A stretch of DNA of 64,000 nucleotides. It comes from Tilletiopsis washingtonensis. Its lineage: Eukaryota; Basidiomycota; Exobasidiomycetes; Entylomatales. A program made the position numbers and the translations under genes. Numbering within the stretch: position 1 is the stretch's first letter; every line of letters starts with the position of its first letter. The notes under the pieces are model-generated. The model saw only the letters and a list, made by a program, of their open reading frames with translations. It made no database searches and was not told the DNA's origin. Of the stretch, positions 34,533 to 46,535 are shown one piece after another. The stretch covers positions 339,844 to 403,843 of the forward strand of contig NW_020312009.1 in assembly GCF_003144115.1 (NCBI RefSeq), given 5' to 3'.

Positions 34533-35100
34533 CAGCAGAGCCAGCAATGTGGTGTGCAGGAGCAGCAGGCTCGACCTGAGCAACCCGAGAACGAGACACC
34601 CTGCTGCGCGCACATACGGGTGCCCGTTGCACGGGCGGCGGGCCGGCGTGGGAACACGTCGCGCGAGCTCGTCCAACCGGATTGCGCTCTTCGCCGTCCT
34701 CTTCGGGCCTCTATCTATCTTTGCACATCGAGTGTGTGTCTGTGATTCTGGAGCAAAGAGCCTCTCAATGACCTGGCCTCGGTGAACCCGCTTAATCGGA
34801 ACGGGGAGGCATCGTTACTTATGCGCAGCCTGCCGAGCATGCTCGCGCGCCTCGTCCGCGCAAGCGTCCGCGTCATCAGACAACGAGCGCTTCTCGTCCT
34901 GGAGTCAGAACGAGGTGACGTCCGTTGGCCAGTGACGCTTGGCCTTTCTGAGCTCAATCTGGCAGATGAGGCGATTCGCTTGTTGCACCACGTGCCGCAT
35001 TGTCAAGCTGAGAGCGGTGTACGGCATCACATGACGTCTGCTAAAGGCAGAAGACTAATTTCCGCTCGTGCCCCCTTGAGGAGCAAAGCGTTGGGGCGTG
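34533..35100. other. Gene-empty block, part 1 (less GC-rich)
   Basis: This is the first segment of a long stretch without recognisable genes. Base composition is noticeably less GC-rich than around it, especially 34700-35060. Two TGACGTC-like sites occur (about 34915 and 35030), which could be bZIP sites. The short frames here do not resemble any protein I know. It contains the promoter of the F-box gene. Confidence 0.5.
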
Positions 35101-38100
35101 AGCGTCATGGACAGCACGCAATTGTTTAAGCCTGGGCTTCGCGCGGTCGGACCGGAGTCGCGAGCTTCCTCGCCGTGCGCTCCAGACTCCGCCTCCAGCG
35201 CGAACGCCAGCGTGGCAGGGTCCCTAGGGTGCGCGCATCCCGAGCCCCCAGGGTCCCTTCACACACCGCTCGCCACACGGCGTCCGGCGGTCGTGCTGAC
35301 GAAGCAAGTGCCGCCAAGGCAGCGGGTCGGAGGCGCTGTTATCAGCCCTCGCTGGCGGAGAGTGCGAGCGCGGAAGGCGGACCGAAGCGTGTGTGCGCCG
35401 CTCCGTGCGTTCGGCCGCCTTGCAGCTGGCTGCAGAGCACGCTGCAGCGAGCTGGCCCCCATGGAATGCTGCAGGGTGCGCCAAGGGTCGCGCACCCGAG
35501 AAGCCAAGAAGCACTGCCGACGGGCGAAATGCAATGGCCCGTCCTTGCCACGCAGCAGCAGGGTGCACGAGGGGTTCCATGTGGCGGTGGCGAGCAGTGA
35601 GCCGCACGGGTGAGCCTTCCTCCCGGCCGGCTGGCTGCTGCGGCCCCCGCACTGGTGTGTGATAGCTTGGCGCCTCACCCCCGCACGGCTGAACAGGCTG
35701 CTCATGCGCAGGTGGCAGTGCGTTGCCCCTTGGCAGAACCCTGCTTGCGGTGCAATGTCTGGCCGAGCTTCTCGGGCCATTTGCCGCAGTCGCGGCGTCG
35801 TTGCCACCACCTCGTGGGCCGAGCAGCGCATTGGCGCGCCTCGGACCGGCTCCCCGGTGCGGAGAGCGAAGCTGCTGCAGTAGCGCGGACGCGCCGCTGC
35901 GAGCACAGCAGCAGCGTGAGAGAAGCCGCAGCCCCATGCACGCAGCGTGCCTAGCGCCGACGCATCTGCAGCGCAGGAGAGCAGCCGCCGAAGCTGCGGC
36001 TCGGCGTGGAAGGCGCCCGCAGAGCAGTCGCGGCCCGAGGGGTGGGTAAACACGACGGTCCGTCGACGAGGAGGTGCAAAATGGAAAAAGCTGCCCACTG
36101 CGCTGGATGCGGGGAAGTCACTTCATGCTCGCACCCACCCGCAGCGGGCAGGTCTGGATCTCCCGTGCCGAAGCCAAGCCGAGTCGAGTCAGCCTCTCGC
36201 ACGACGAGCCGGGCTGCCCGCATGTGTCGTCGGACGGGCCTTCCATCCGCATGCCTGCCTGCGCTTGCTCTTGCCCCGCAGGCAAGAGTCGCCTCGGGCA
36301 GAAGCAGCAGCCGCAGCCCGGAGTGTGTCTTGCTCGGCAGCACGCCTGCCGAGACCGGCTCACGGCGAGCCGTGTTGTCCGGGCGAGCCGGCGCTCGTCG
36401 TCGCTGCCTTTCTCGCTTCGCCATCGCATGTTGGGTAGACGCCGTCTCGAGCATCGGGGAGACGCGGACCAGGCAGAGTGCGGGGGAAGGTGCAGCCGCT
36501 GGCGCCCGAGAGCGACGCAGACACGCGTGCTTAGCGCCCCTCGCCGCGATCGAGCGACGTCAATGGGCGCGAGTCGGCGAGGAACGCTTCGCTGCTTGCA
36601 GCATCTCGGTCGGGCAGCGTCCGGCGCTCGCATGGCAGCAGCATGGCCGAGTCAGAGTGTGGGGCAGCGCGAGCACGCGGCTGACGCGCTGTGCCGTGTC
36701 AACCGGGCGGGGGCAGGTGCTGCACACATGCAGTGCCTGCATTCCGAGCGTCGCCGGCCTCTTGCTCCAGCAGAAGGCCAGATGTTCCATACAGTATTCG
36801 GAGGCCAGCACAGCAACTCAAGCGCAATGCATGCGGCTGCGGGGTCTTCTGCCGCCCGAGCTTGGCCACGCCGGCCCCGCACACGTCGGCGGGGTTGGCG
36901 GCACTGGCGGGCTCGGGAATCTTTAGGCGTGTCGTGCCGAAGAGGTGGCTTGCACGGCTTGCCTCGGCCACGGCAGCTCGCTGGCACTCCCCACGCGGCA
37001 GCAGCGTGCCTTGGACCGTGGCCGAATGTCTATTGGGCAAGCCGGAATGCTGCGCCCCGGAAGAGAGGCCGGCGAGGGCACATGTCGGAGGCTGCAAGAT
37101 GGACGCTCGGCGTACTCGCCGGAGGCCTCCGCTGCACCTCGTCGCGACGAGCCGGGACGCCCGCTGGCACCACGTCGCTCGTTCTCGAAGAGCCCGGGAG
37201 CGAACGAGGCTGCGTGGGCGCCGTCGGGAAGCGCGAGCTGCCCCACGCTGCGTCTCCGTCCGTTGCGGCAGCAACACCCAAGCGTCCCCGCCAGGGCGCG
37301 GGACGGGCTTCAGAGGCCCGCCCGTGCCTGCGAGCGCAACGGACGAAAAAGATGTTGAAGCACCCCGGGGTGCAATGCAAGAGATGGCGATTGACAGGCT
37401 TGAGCGGCCGCAAAGCGTTGCGGGGCCCGTTGGATCCAGGTGTTTGGACGCGCCCCAACGCCATCCCCTGGCGCCCGGCGCCGGACCGGTACTGTACCGC
37501 ATTCTACTGCATGGTGACTTGCGCTTCAGCGTCCGACCTGAGCTGCGGGAAAGGCCGCTGTGCCAATCAGATCAACCGCCATGCCCCGCCAGCAAGCCCA
37601 GCCAGCCATGGGCCGCCACGGCCGCACGCGGCTGCGGGGTCAGGCGGTACCTCGGAGCGCCGCGAGGCAGAGGCCGGTGCCGCCGTCTGAGTATCCCGAG
37701 GTGCGGTGCCGTGCCTTCGACGGACGCACCGCCCGCGTGGAAGGCATCGGGAATGCGCCCGTCGAGAGGCTGGGCCAGCACGCCAGCTCCGCCTGCGCTG
37801 CTCGCCGGTGCCGACGAGCGCCTCTGAGCTGGCGACGGAGATTTTGGCGGCGAGAGCGCCGGCGTGAGCGTGAGCGCTGCTGTGCTGCGTGCCGCGTCTC
37901 TCGTGTGGCGCTCCAGCTCGGCGACGCAGGCGGCGGACGCAGCACGCAGCGGCGCTCCGCCATGCCGCGGCAGCGCGCCCTCGGCAGCGTGCAGCGGGTG
38001 TCTGCTGTGCGCTGTGCCGCACCTGCGCCTGCATGCTGCGGCTGACCTTGCTGGGGTGTGGGCCACCCTCGGGCGAATGCAGAGCGACGGACCCGCGTGG

Positions 38101-38400
38101 CGTGGCGTGCTGCTCAGCCCACACAGCGCCCTTGGGGGAATGAGCAGGCGCAAGGCCTCGGCGAGAGGATGAGGAAGGTGGAGGACGCAGCGCGGCGGAA
38201 GCGCCGACGCGCGAGGCGGAGAGGAGGGTAAACGTTCCTCGCCGGGCGGCCCGGCAGTCGACGACGGTACAGATGCTCTCCTGCGCCTCCTCACTCCTCA
38301 GGTGAGGCTGCATCTGGGCGGCTGCTCAGGCGCAGCGTGCTATCTTGGGCACCCCTCGGCGCAGAAGCACTTGGCGCCGCACTCAGCCTCGCGCTGGCAA
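35101..38400. other. Gene-empty block, part 2 (very GC-rich, no splice signals)
   Basis: Several overlapping frames of 200-540 codons occur on both strands, but none dominates. Their products are rich in Arg, Ala, Cys, Trp and Ser with no domain, and consensus GTGAGT donors are missing on either strand, unlike real genes here. I could see no tandem or inverted repeat, transposon protein or RNA gene by eye. What this segment does is unknown. Confidence 0.5.
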
Positions 38401-40383
38401 AGAGGGGGCGGCAAGTGAGGAGGCAGCCCGCAGCGGCAGGGAGCTGCTGCCCTCCTCTTGCTGAGCTTGCTTGCTGGCGGTGCTGAGCTCGAACGGGTCC
38501 CTGCTTCTGCTGCTGTCGTCGGAGGCGGCAGCGTGAGGTTGCTGCGCGGGCCAGCTCGACGGCACCCTATGTGCAGCTGCAAGCCGACGGAGGGACGCCG
38601 GACCCGGCTGACGCGTGAGGAGCGCTGGGGCACGGCGGAGCAGCGTGCCTCAGCCGGCCTGCCTGCCCTCTCGCCCTCCTTGGGCCGCGTCGTCATGAGC
38701 CGCACCCGAGACTCGTCTTGGGCCGCGCTTCGACTCGTCTCATCTGGATTCGATTTACTCGCTTGCGCCCAGCGTCGCCCATCAAGCCCCTCTCTCGCGC
38801 GCCCAGGGCACATTCAGGAGGTGGCTCGTCTTGCTTCATCAGGCGCACTTGCGCGCACGTGCCTTGGGCGTGTGAGAGGGGGGTGTGCTTTCAGGCGGAC
38901 GAGGTGTGCGTGTGCCCATCCATCGCATGTGCGCTGCGCTGCACGGCGGACGGGAGGAGCTGCGGGCGGCGCAGCTCGCCGCACAGCCGGCTGCGGGAGC
39001 GGCAGGAGAGCGCCCGGCGTGCGGCGCGGGCGGGGCTTCAGCGTGCAGCGCTGCCTCGGCATGTGGCCGCACATCTTGCCCACGCCGCTCCCGTGCCGGC
39101 GCGCGGCGCTCGACCGACGGAGCGCCGTCGGGGTGAGGTGCGCCCGCGCAGATGCAGCGCCGGCACGGCGCGGTGCGGCGTACCGCCACGGCGCGCGCGC
39201 AGAGGCGGCACGCCGCGAGAGTGCCGGGTCAGCAGCACACGCAGCGCAGCCGCGGCACGCCCGCCGAGGGCGCGCGGCGGCGCCTCGCTCTGCCACGGCC
39301 GCACCGCCCGCCGCGCGCGCACACATCCCCGAATCACGAGCACCGCCAGAGCGCCTCGCCGCGCGCGTGGACGACGGCCGCCGTTGGGTGGAAGCCAGCC
39401 CGCCCGGCTCCAGCTCGAGTCGAGCCCGAGCTTCAACCACCAGCCTCGCCCATCTCATCTCTCCACCCCACCACCGCACGCCCGTTCCTCATCACCCCCG
39501 TCCCATCAGCCGCGCTCTCGCTGCGCCCCGCCTCGAGCCAACACGCGCGCGTGTCAGCAGGCGCGTCATTTCCACGCCCGCCGCGTCTGCCGCTGCCCGC
39601 CTGCCGGCTGCGCTGCGCCCCACCGCTCCACGCTCCGGGCCCGCCCAGGCACCGCCGAGGGGCCGCGCCGCCCAACCCCACAGCCTCGCCCTCGCTCCTC
39701 CTTCAGCCCTCTCCACCACCTCTCCACCTCTCCGGCGCCTGCTGCCTGCTGCGCGCCGCGGCATCGCATCCTCGCCTGCGTGCTGCATACACGCAGCGCC
39801 GGCAGCCGCTGCGGCGTCTCTCTTTCTCTCGCCTCTCTCGCCTCTCTTGCGCCGTCCTCTCTCTCCTCGCACTCTCCTGCGCCCGCGCGATCGGTCTGGT
39901 CGCCCTCCGCATCGTCTTTCGACGCCACGCCGTCGCACGAGTGCGGCCCTGTACCTCTCGTCGTCAGCGCAAGATTAGCGCTCGTCACGCGTGCACGCTG
40001 CTCGCCTGCCTCTCCGCCCAACTGCACCCCTTTTAGGCCTATAGTGGCGCCCAAGTCGGCCACGTCGCGCACCACCCCGGACGCTCCTCTCTCCCGGCCT
40101 GCTCCTGCTCGGCTCCGAGCGGCTCCGCACCGTCGGCGAGCCCTGAACGTTCCGGTGTCCTGACGCCTGCTCGCCTGCTGCGCGACCGCATTTAGGCCAT
40201 CCCTTACCTCTTCGGCCAGCGGCGTCAAACACGCACAGGGGCGACTCAGCGTTCTCTTTGCTCCTGTCTCGAAGCCACACTGTGACGCACGACTCGTCGC
40301 GCTGCATCAGCTGTGATCTCGACGAGGACAAGTGCTCGCCGGAGCCGCGCGCCATCCCTATATCAGCCGACACCACCACCCCA
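38401..40383. other. Gene-empty block, part 3 / upstream region of the MAP kinase
   Basis: Bases 38900-39370 are extreme in GC and CpG. From about 39400 the + strand turns strongly pyrimidine-rich, with long CT runs at about 39690-39730 and 39810-39895, and this continues towards the kinase ATG at 40384. This looks like a long promoter and 5' leader, possibly with a leader intron, but no exon can be defined. Confidence 0.5.
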
Positions 40384-43016
40384 ATGCCGTCGGTGCAACC
40401 CACCCGGCGATCTCCGCCGCCTCCCGTCGCCTCCTCGTCCAGAATGACTCCTCCGCCGCCCGCGTCGCCGACGACGCACCAGGTCGGCGCCCGCCAGGCG
40501 ACGCGCTCGCGCACGCGCACGCGTGGCGGCCCCGGCGGCCCGTCGCAGTCGTCGTCGCGCCAGCGCTACAGCTCCGAGGACCACCCGCTGAGCCCGCACA
40601 AGCTCTCGGCGCGCGGGTACCACTCGTTCAAGTGCCTCGAGGTGCCGTTCCACGTGCACAAGCGCTACACGTTCCTGCGCGAGCTCGGCATCGGCGCGTA
40701 CGGCTGCGTGGCGCTGGCGAGGGACAGCGTGCTGGACTGCAATGTTGCGTGAGTAACAGCCGGGAGCGCATCGTGCCACCGCGCATACATCCACTGACAG
40801 CAGCCACCGCAGCATCAAGAAGATCACCCGCGTGTTTGAGCGCGACGTGCTCGCCCGCCGAGCGCTGCGCGAGGTCGCCGTGCTGCGGCATATCGGCATG
40901 TGCGGCAACGTGACGGCGCTACTCGACTTCGACGCCAGCTTCATCGAGTTCAACGAGATCTACCTCGTCATGGAGGCCAGCGAGGCCGATCTCTCGTGAG
41001 TCGCACCACGGTGCTGCTCTGATGCCATCCACTGACACGATGTGCAGCCAAATCATCCGCTCCGGCCAGTCGCTGTCCGACTCGCACCTGCAGTACTTCC
41101 TTGCGCAGATTCTGCGCGGCGTGCGCTACATGCACGCTGCCAACGTCATCCACCGTGACCTCAAGCCGGGCAACCTGCTCGTCAACGCCGACTGCCAGCT
41201 CAAGCTGTGCGACTTCGGCCTCGCTCGCGCCCACGCCTCGTCGAGTGAGCTCGCGCCGCCACACGCGGCCGGCAGCGACTCGTCGCATCATTCCGAGCCG
41301 GAGCAAGATCACGCCACGCCGGGCCAGCCGGCCCCGCCGACGTCGGACGACGGGCGGTTACAGTCGCCCGAGGTGGAGCCCGTCGCCGACACGGTTGCAT
41401 CCGTCGAGGTGCGCCACAGCTCCATGTCGCAGACCGTCGGGCGTGCGGCCAAGGCGACGCCCGACGCCGCGGCCGTGCCGAGCCGGCTGCGCACGTCGCG
41501 TCTTGCCTGGCCCGGCGGCCCGCTGACGGAGTACGTCGCCACGCGATGGTACCGCGCGCCCGAGGTGATGCTGTGCTTCAAGGGCGGCTACGGCGCCGAG
41601 CTGGACATGTGGAGCGTCGGCTGCATCCTCGCCGAGCTCATCGCCGGCAAGCCCATCTTTGCCGGCAAGGACTACGTCGATCAGATCGCCCGCATCAACA
41701 ACGTGCTTGGCAGCCCGTCGCAGGCCACCATCGACAAGATCGGCAGCGAGCGCGCCAAGACCTACGTCAAGAGCCTGCCGACGATGCCTGCGGTGCCGTT
41801 CAGCAAGCTGTACCCCAAGGCCTCGCCGCTCGCCATCGACCTGCTCTCCAAGCTGCTCACCTGGGACCCGGATGAGCGCATCTCTGCGCAGGAGGCGCTC
41901 GAGCACCCGTGGCTGGCCGCCTACCACAAGAGCAACGCCAGCTGGACGCGGCCAGAGGGCTTCTCGCGCTTTGCCGAGGTCGAGCTCATCGAGTCGATCA
42001 GCGACTTCAAGCGCGCCCTCGAGCGCGAGTCCAACGAGCTCAAGGACGAGCTCGCCGCCATGGAGGCCGAGGAGGCAGAGGAGCGCCGCCTGGAGGAGGA
42101 GTGCGCACAGGCCGAGGCCGCTGCGCACGCCGACGGCGATGGCGATGCCGACGACAGCGAGTCAGAACTGCGCGAGACAGCAGCACCGCGCAGTGCTGCT
42201 GGGTCCGCCACGACCAGCGGGCCAGCCGGCTCGAGCTCGTCGTGCAGCGTCTCGTCGCAATCGCGCACGCGGCCCGTCAGCGCCTCGTCGCCAGACGCCT
42301 CGCCGCTGCCGACGCCGTCTTCACCGGCTACCAGCGCCGACGCCTACGAGACAGATCCCACGTCTGCGAGCGCTCCGCACAGCCTCTCGAACAGTTTCTC
42401 CAAGCACCGTCGCGGCCGCGAGGTCTCGTCGGAGTCGTACGCGTTGCACACTGCCGACGACGACACGACGCTGCGTGCACGGGCTCTCGACGACTCGCTC
42501 ATCGCGCACGGCCTGCTCCGCCCGCAATCGGACGAGTCGCAACTCGAGCGCCCCGCGTACCGGCGCCGAGCGCTGTCCAACGCCATCTGCCTCAGCGGCA
42601 AGAGCGCCGCGGCGCAGCGTCGCGCAGCCGACAGCGACTTGACCCTCAGTGTGCGCAGCCTCATGCCGTTCGGCGTGCGACGCATCACCGAGGTGCCTCC
42701 GTCGCCGGCGCACCGCACCGACATCATCGCGCGGCCGAAACAGGGCTTCGAGAGCGTGAGCCGCCGGCCACACGAGAGCAAGCTGCTGAGCCACTCGACC
42801 GACACTCGCTGGCGCGACCACCTGCGCCGCCTCGGCCTCAGCGAGGAGCAGGCCTCGCAGCTCTCGCACATGCACATGCCGGCGCTCAACAGCGCGAGCC
42901 CGCAGGCATTCGACATCCACACGCGCGACGAGAGCCACGAGGGCAGCGACTCGACGGTCGGCCGACGCGGCGGCAGTCCCGAGTGCGCCTCGCGCTCCTC
43001 TCCCATCGCAGCGTAG
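40384..43016 (+). CDS. MAP kinase (Slt2/Mpk1-like) with enlarged activation loop
   Basis: Exons 40384-40748, 40813-40995 and 41048-43016 give 838 residues. After a Pro/Ser-rich leader of about 80 residues comes a complete kinase domain: glycine loop GIGAYG (102-107), VAIKK across intron 1 (catalytic K124), HRDLKPGN (218-225), DFG (238-240), TEY (343-345), VATRWYRAPEVM, and the MAPK insert region GKPIFAGKDYVDQ. The TEY motif and this last block resemble the cell-wall-integrity kinase Slt2 more than Fus3 or Hog1. About 100 residues separate DFG from TEY, against about 20 in Slt2; the extra sequence is Ser/Pro/His-rich. The C-terminal 380 residues are Ser-rich with an acidic coiled segment (MEAEEAEERRLEE). 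All catalytic residues are intact. It may be a divergent paralogue and not the main Slt2. Confidence 0.9.
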
Positions 43017-44445
43017 TCCTCCCCTCATCCCTCCTCTTCGCCCCTACTTCATCATCGCGCACCTCTAATACCCGCCGCCCTTCGCCTTCGTCCGGGACCG
43101 CTCCTCTCTCTCCCTGCTTGTGCCGCCGCTCGTTCTTCCCACGCGTTCTCTGCCGTCACCTCACTCAGCCCCCTCACGTCGCGCACCTCACTCTCTTCAC
43201 TCCCGCCCTCTCTCGGTCTACGGATTCTCATTATTAGCCAAGCAGCCACAACACAAGCTCGACTCCCGCCTTACCCTAGGCGCAGGTTGCGCAGGACCCA
43301 CCTCCGTCCCGCGCGCTGTCGACGCTTGCTTCGTTGCCCGAGCTTCGCTCTATCGCGGATTCTAGTCTAGCTCAACTCATTACACCTCACTCTGCAATTC
43401 ACACTCGTGTCCCACATTCATCTGCTGCCGTGTTGACGTGCTCGATGCTGGACGTGCTCGATGATGGGGCGTCCGACGGCGGAGCCCGCCCCAGCATTAC
43501 TCCGAGACTGACGCTCGCCGTCGTCGCCATCGCTCCGGCACTGTGTCTGCCCGCGCTCAATCGTCGCCGTGCCAAGCTTGCTGGCATGCGTGTGCGGCAG
43601 ACACGGCGGCGGGACGTCGTGCTCATGACTCTTCAGCATGCAGCCGCAGCGTGAGCCGGCGGGACCTGCCCGTCAGCAGCAGGCGCAGGAGCGGAAATTT
43701 TGTTAGCGTGCCTCGGAGAGCGCTCTCGATCGTCGCGACCCTGCACGTCGCGCAGCGAGCCGTCAACTCCGCGCGCTCCGCCGAGCTCGGGCACGCACAA
43801 AGGCCGGGGCCGATGCGGAGCCCCAGAGATCGCAGACGCACGCTCTCTGACATCTGCATGCTGCAGCCGCCGCGCCAGAACTGAGCTCCTGCACGCATGA
43901 CAGGCGGCCGGCCAGCACTCGAACGGCCGGACTCCGGCGAGAGCTGCCAACCGTTCTGCCAGCCGCGCCGCCAAGGCACGTCGAAGGCTGCGGCTGGTGA
44001 GGCCGTGTGGCTAGCCTAAGCTCGTTAGCGCCTCGATGAGGGCATGGCCGAAGCCGGTTTGCCCGCCATGCACGCTCCTCCTCCTCATCGCTGCGATCTG
44101 TGGTGCACCGACGAGGCTCCGGCTGCTCGATGCGCTCGCTGTCGGGGCGCACGCTTCATCTCGGGATTCTGCGGCGCCGCAGCCTGCTCGATCGTGTGGG
44201 GCTCGAGCGTCACAGTCATCGTGTCGGGAGTACAGCTACAGGTACAGCTCGCGGGACCAAGCCTCGGACGTCGTCGACGGGTCGTGAAGGTTCATGCGCT
44301 CGTAAGTGGCTCCTGATGAGCGCGGGGACGCGCTGGCTTGGCGAGCGACGTGCCGAAGGCGAAGCGAGCCTCATAAGGCCGGCTCGCAGCGTAGGGCACT
44401 GTCAAACGCGCACGCCAGTCTGGGGACAGAGCGACGGCCCGTGCG
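43017..44445. other. Convergent intergenic region, MAP kinase / BUB2
   Basis: This 1,429-base gap lies between two gene ends, so no promoter is required. Bases 43020-43430 are C/T-rich and probably the kinase 3' UTR. Bases 43430-44445 contain short frames on both strands, the longest of about 145 codons, with no domain and almost no splice consensus. A single GTAAGT at 44300 has no supporting exon. It is large for a 3'-3' gap here, but I cannot support a gene. Confidence 0.45.
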
Positions 44446-45903
44446 TCAGCATCGTCGAGAGGTGGATGCGCCGAGAGCACCCACATGCAGGACCAGCTCC
44501 TGGTACAGCGCATCCGGCAGGTCGCGCACGAGCGTGACGGTGATGCCGATGATCTTCTGCGCCTGCAGCGGCGGGAAGCTGCGCAGAAGCTTCATGGGGC
44601 TGCAAAGCGAGGCGAAACGTCTGAATCAGCCTTGAGCCTGTGTCGTAGATCACATACGGCGTTGCGCACCTCGTGCTGGTCATGAGCGCATCGCGCATCA
44701 GCAGCAGCTGTGCCACCACGCAGAGAATGTTGAGGTGTGCGCCAAAGGCGAGGAGGAAGTCCCACAGCTGCAGCACCTCGTCCAGCGGCGGCGTACAAGC
44801 GCAAAGCGTGAGAACAGCTGCGGTGCCTGGGATCAGACTAAGCAACGTCACTGCCATGCGAGAGACTTACAAGGGAAGGCGTAGAGCTCTGCTGTGAGGT
44901 TCTTGGAGCGCAGGTGGGTGTAGAGGGCGGCATCCGCGAGTAGCAGGCACCTGTCAAGCAGCTGCGTGACGGCAGAGTCTGAGCTTGGCGTTCTCATGCA
45001 GCGCTGCCGCTACTCACATCAAGCCCAGAGTGCACGCCTGCCAGCGTCGGCTGCACGTACAGCGGACAGCACTCCTCGATGAAGCTGGTGAAGCACCAGA
45101 AGGCCTCGAGCTCGCTGCGCATGGCGTAGAGGAACGGCGCGGCCAGCACGTTCATGCCTTGCACGTAGGAGAAGCTCATCGTGCCATCCGTCGGCTCATC
45201 TTCGCCATCTGCCGTAGCGAAAGTCAGGCCACGCCTAGGCCGCGAGTTGCACGCGGGCCGACTCACCATCATTGCGCCAGACGAAGGCTTCGAGCAGGCG
45301 CACCAGCATGCCCTCGTCTACACGGCGCTTGAAGCCTTGATCCGTCGCTAGCGTGCGGAAGGTGTCGTTGCGGATCTTGGCGTGCGCCGTCGAGGGCCCT
45401 TTGGCTACCAGCGTGAGATACGGACCCGCGGGGCATGAGACGCGTAGCAGCAGCTTCCACAGCAGAGGGCGTGTTGGGCCATATGGCGTCACGAACTGCG
45501 AAGCAAGGAGCACGACATGAGCCTGTGCATCGATTGACACGCTGAGCCAGACGGGCAGCCTGCACCCGGCGCGGCTCATCTTCACAGATTCGCGAGCTGC
45601 TCCAGGGGCCCCCAGCGCGGTACTCACCTCATCGCTCGGCACACCGCTGAGCACGAGCCTGCGCAACCGGCGCATCGACTCGAGGTACTCCGTCTCGCTG
45701 CGCATGCGACTGCGACGCAGAGCCTGCGGGGCCGAGGCGCGCTGTGCCGCCGGCGCCGGCAGCGGCTTGTGCCGCTCGAAGAAGCGCGTCCAGGCCACCT
45801 CCACCGACGTGGGCGTCGCGGCAGGGCTGCTGGGCAGCGAGAGCGACGACGAGTCGTTGGAGCCCGTCGCGCGAGGCGAGGCTGTGGTGTGCCGCGAAGC
45901 CAT
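44446..45903 (-). CDS. BUB2: Mitotic-exit GAP subunit Bub2 (TBC domain)
   Basis: Bub2 with Bfa1 is the GTPase-activating complex for Tem1 that holds mitotic exit until the spindle is positioned. Exons 45903-45628, 45495-45267, 45208-45018, 44961-44871, 44826-44670 and 44599-44446 give 365 residues. The TBC domain is nearly complete: IRNDTFR with arginine finger R139, SYVQGMN with glutamine finger Q185, CPLYVQPTLAGVHSGLD, then YTHLRSKNLTAELYAFP, LCACTPPLDEVLQLWDFL and the C-terminal KIIGITVTLVRDLPDALY. The YVQGMNVLAAPFLYAM and CPLYVQPTL blocks are specific to Bub2 among TBC proteins. Residues 1-50 are Ser/Pro-rich and disordered-looking. Intron 1 is 132 nt; the donor before exon 6 is GTGCGC. 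Confidence 0.93.
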
Positions 45904-46535
45904 CACGCCTCGAGGCTGCGAAGGCAGAAAGCGCGCTCTCAGTCCAGGTTGGTGCTACGCGCGCGCGGCAGCGTGTGGAGGCGCGCCGAGTGAGCCGGCA
46001 GGCGCTTGACGTTGCGGGGTCGTGCGGGTCGTAAGGATGGCGTGGGTGGGGCTGGACGCTTCGTCGACGCTTGCGGCAGTGCGGCCGTGCGGCCAGTGTT
46101 GCAGCGTGGCCGCTTGCGCTGCGCTGTTGCTGAGGACGACGGGTGATGACGGTCAGGTCGACAGGGCCCACGACGACCCGCGCGGTATCGGCTGGGGCTC
46201 GAGGCGCGTACGTCTTGGGTCGCACGGCGCCGTGGCACGTGAGCCGTCCACGCGCGAGACGTCTGTGCATCTGGCGCTACTCGCGCGCGCCTCGAGGGCT
46301 TCTGGGCTGCGCCCATTCCCTGGCTTCCCGCCTCGATCTCCTCTCCTCTGCCGCCTCTGCTGCACCACCTCTTCCTCTCTCTCTCCGCACGGTGCCACGC
46401 TCAGAGCAGTGCGGCTTGGCCACGCCAGGCGCGCTTGCTGCGGACTTTGCTGCTCCGGCGGAAGCATATTGCCGGGCTGCGGCCAAGCCAGCCACCTAGG
46501 CGACTGGAGCTCAGCACGAAGTCATCGTCCTCGAC
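45904..46535. other. Divergent intergenic region, BUB2 / PTA1
   Basis: This 632-base region separates two divergent starts and so contains both promoters. A C/T-rich run at about 46320-46385 faces PTA1. No RNA gene or repeat seen. Confidence 0.45.

Noticed and set aside
36074-37690. A 538-codon open frame in the gene-empty block
   Set aside because: Other frames of similar length overlap it on both strands, composition is random for high GC, no motif is present and no splice signals accompany it.
44044-44316. Small Cys-rich open frame starting at 44044 with a GTAAGT site near its end
   Set aside because: No partner exon, no recognisable motif, and it lies in a convergent spacer; not enough to call a gene.
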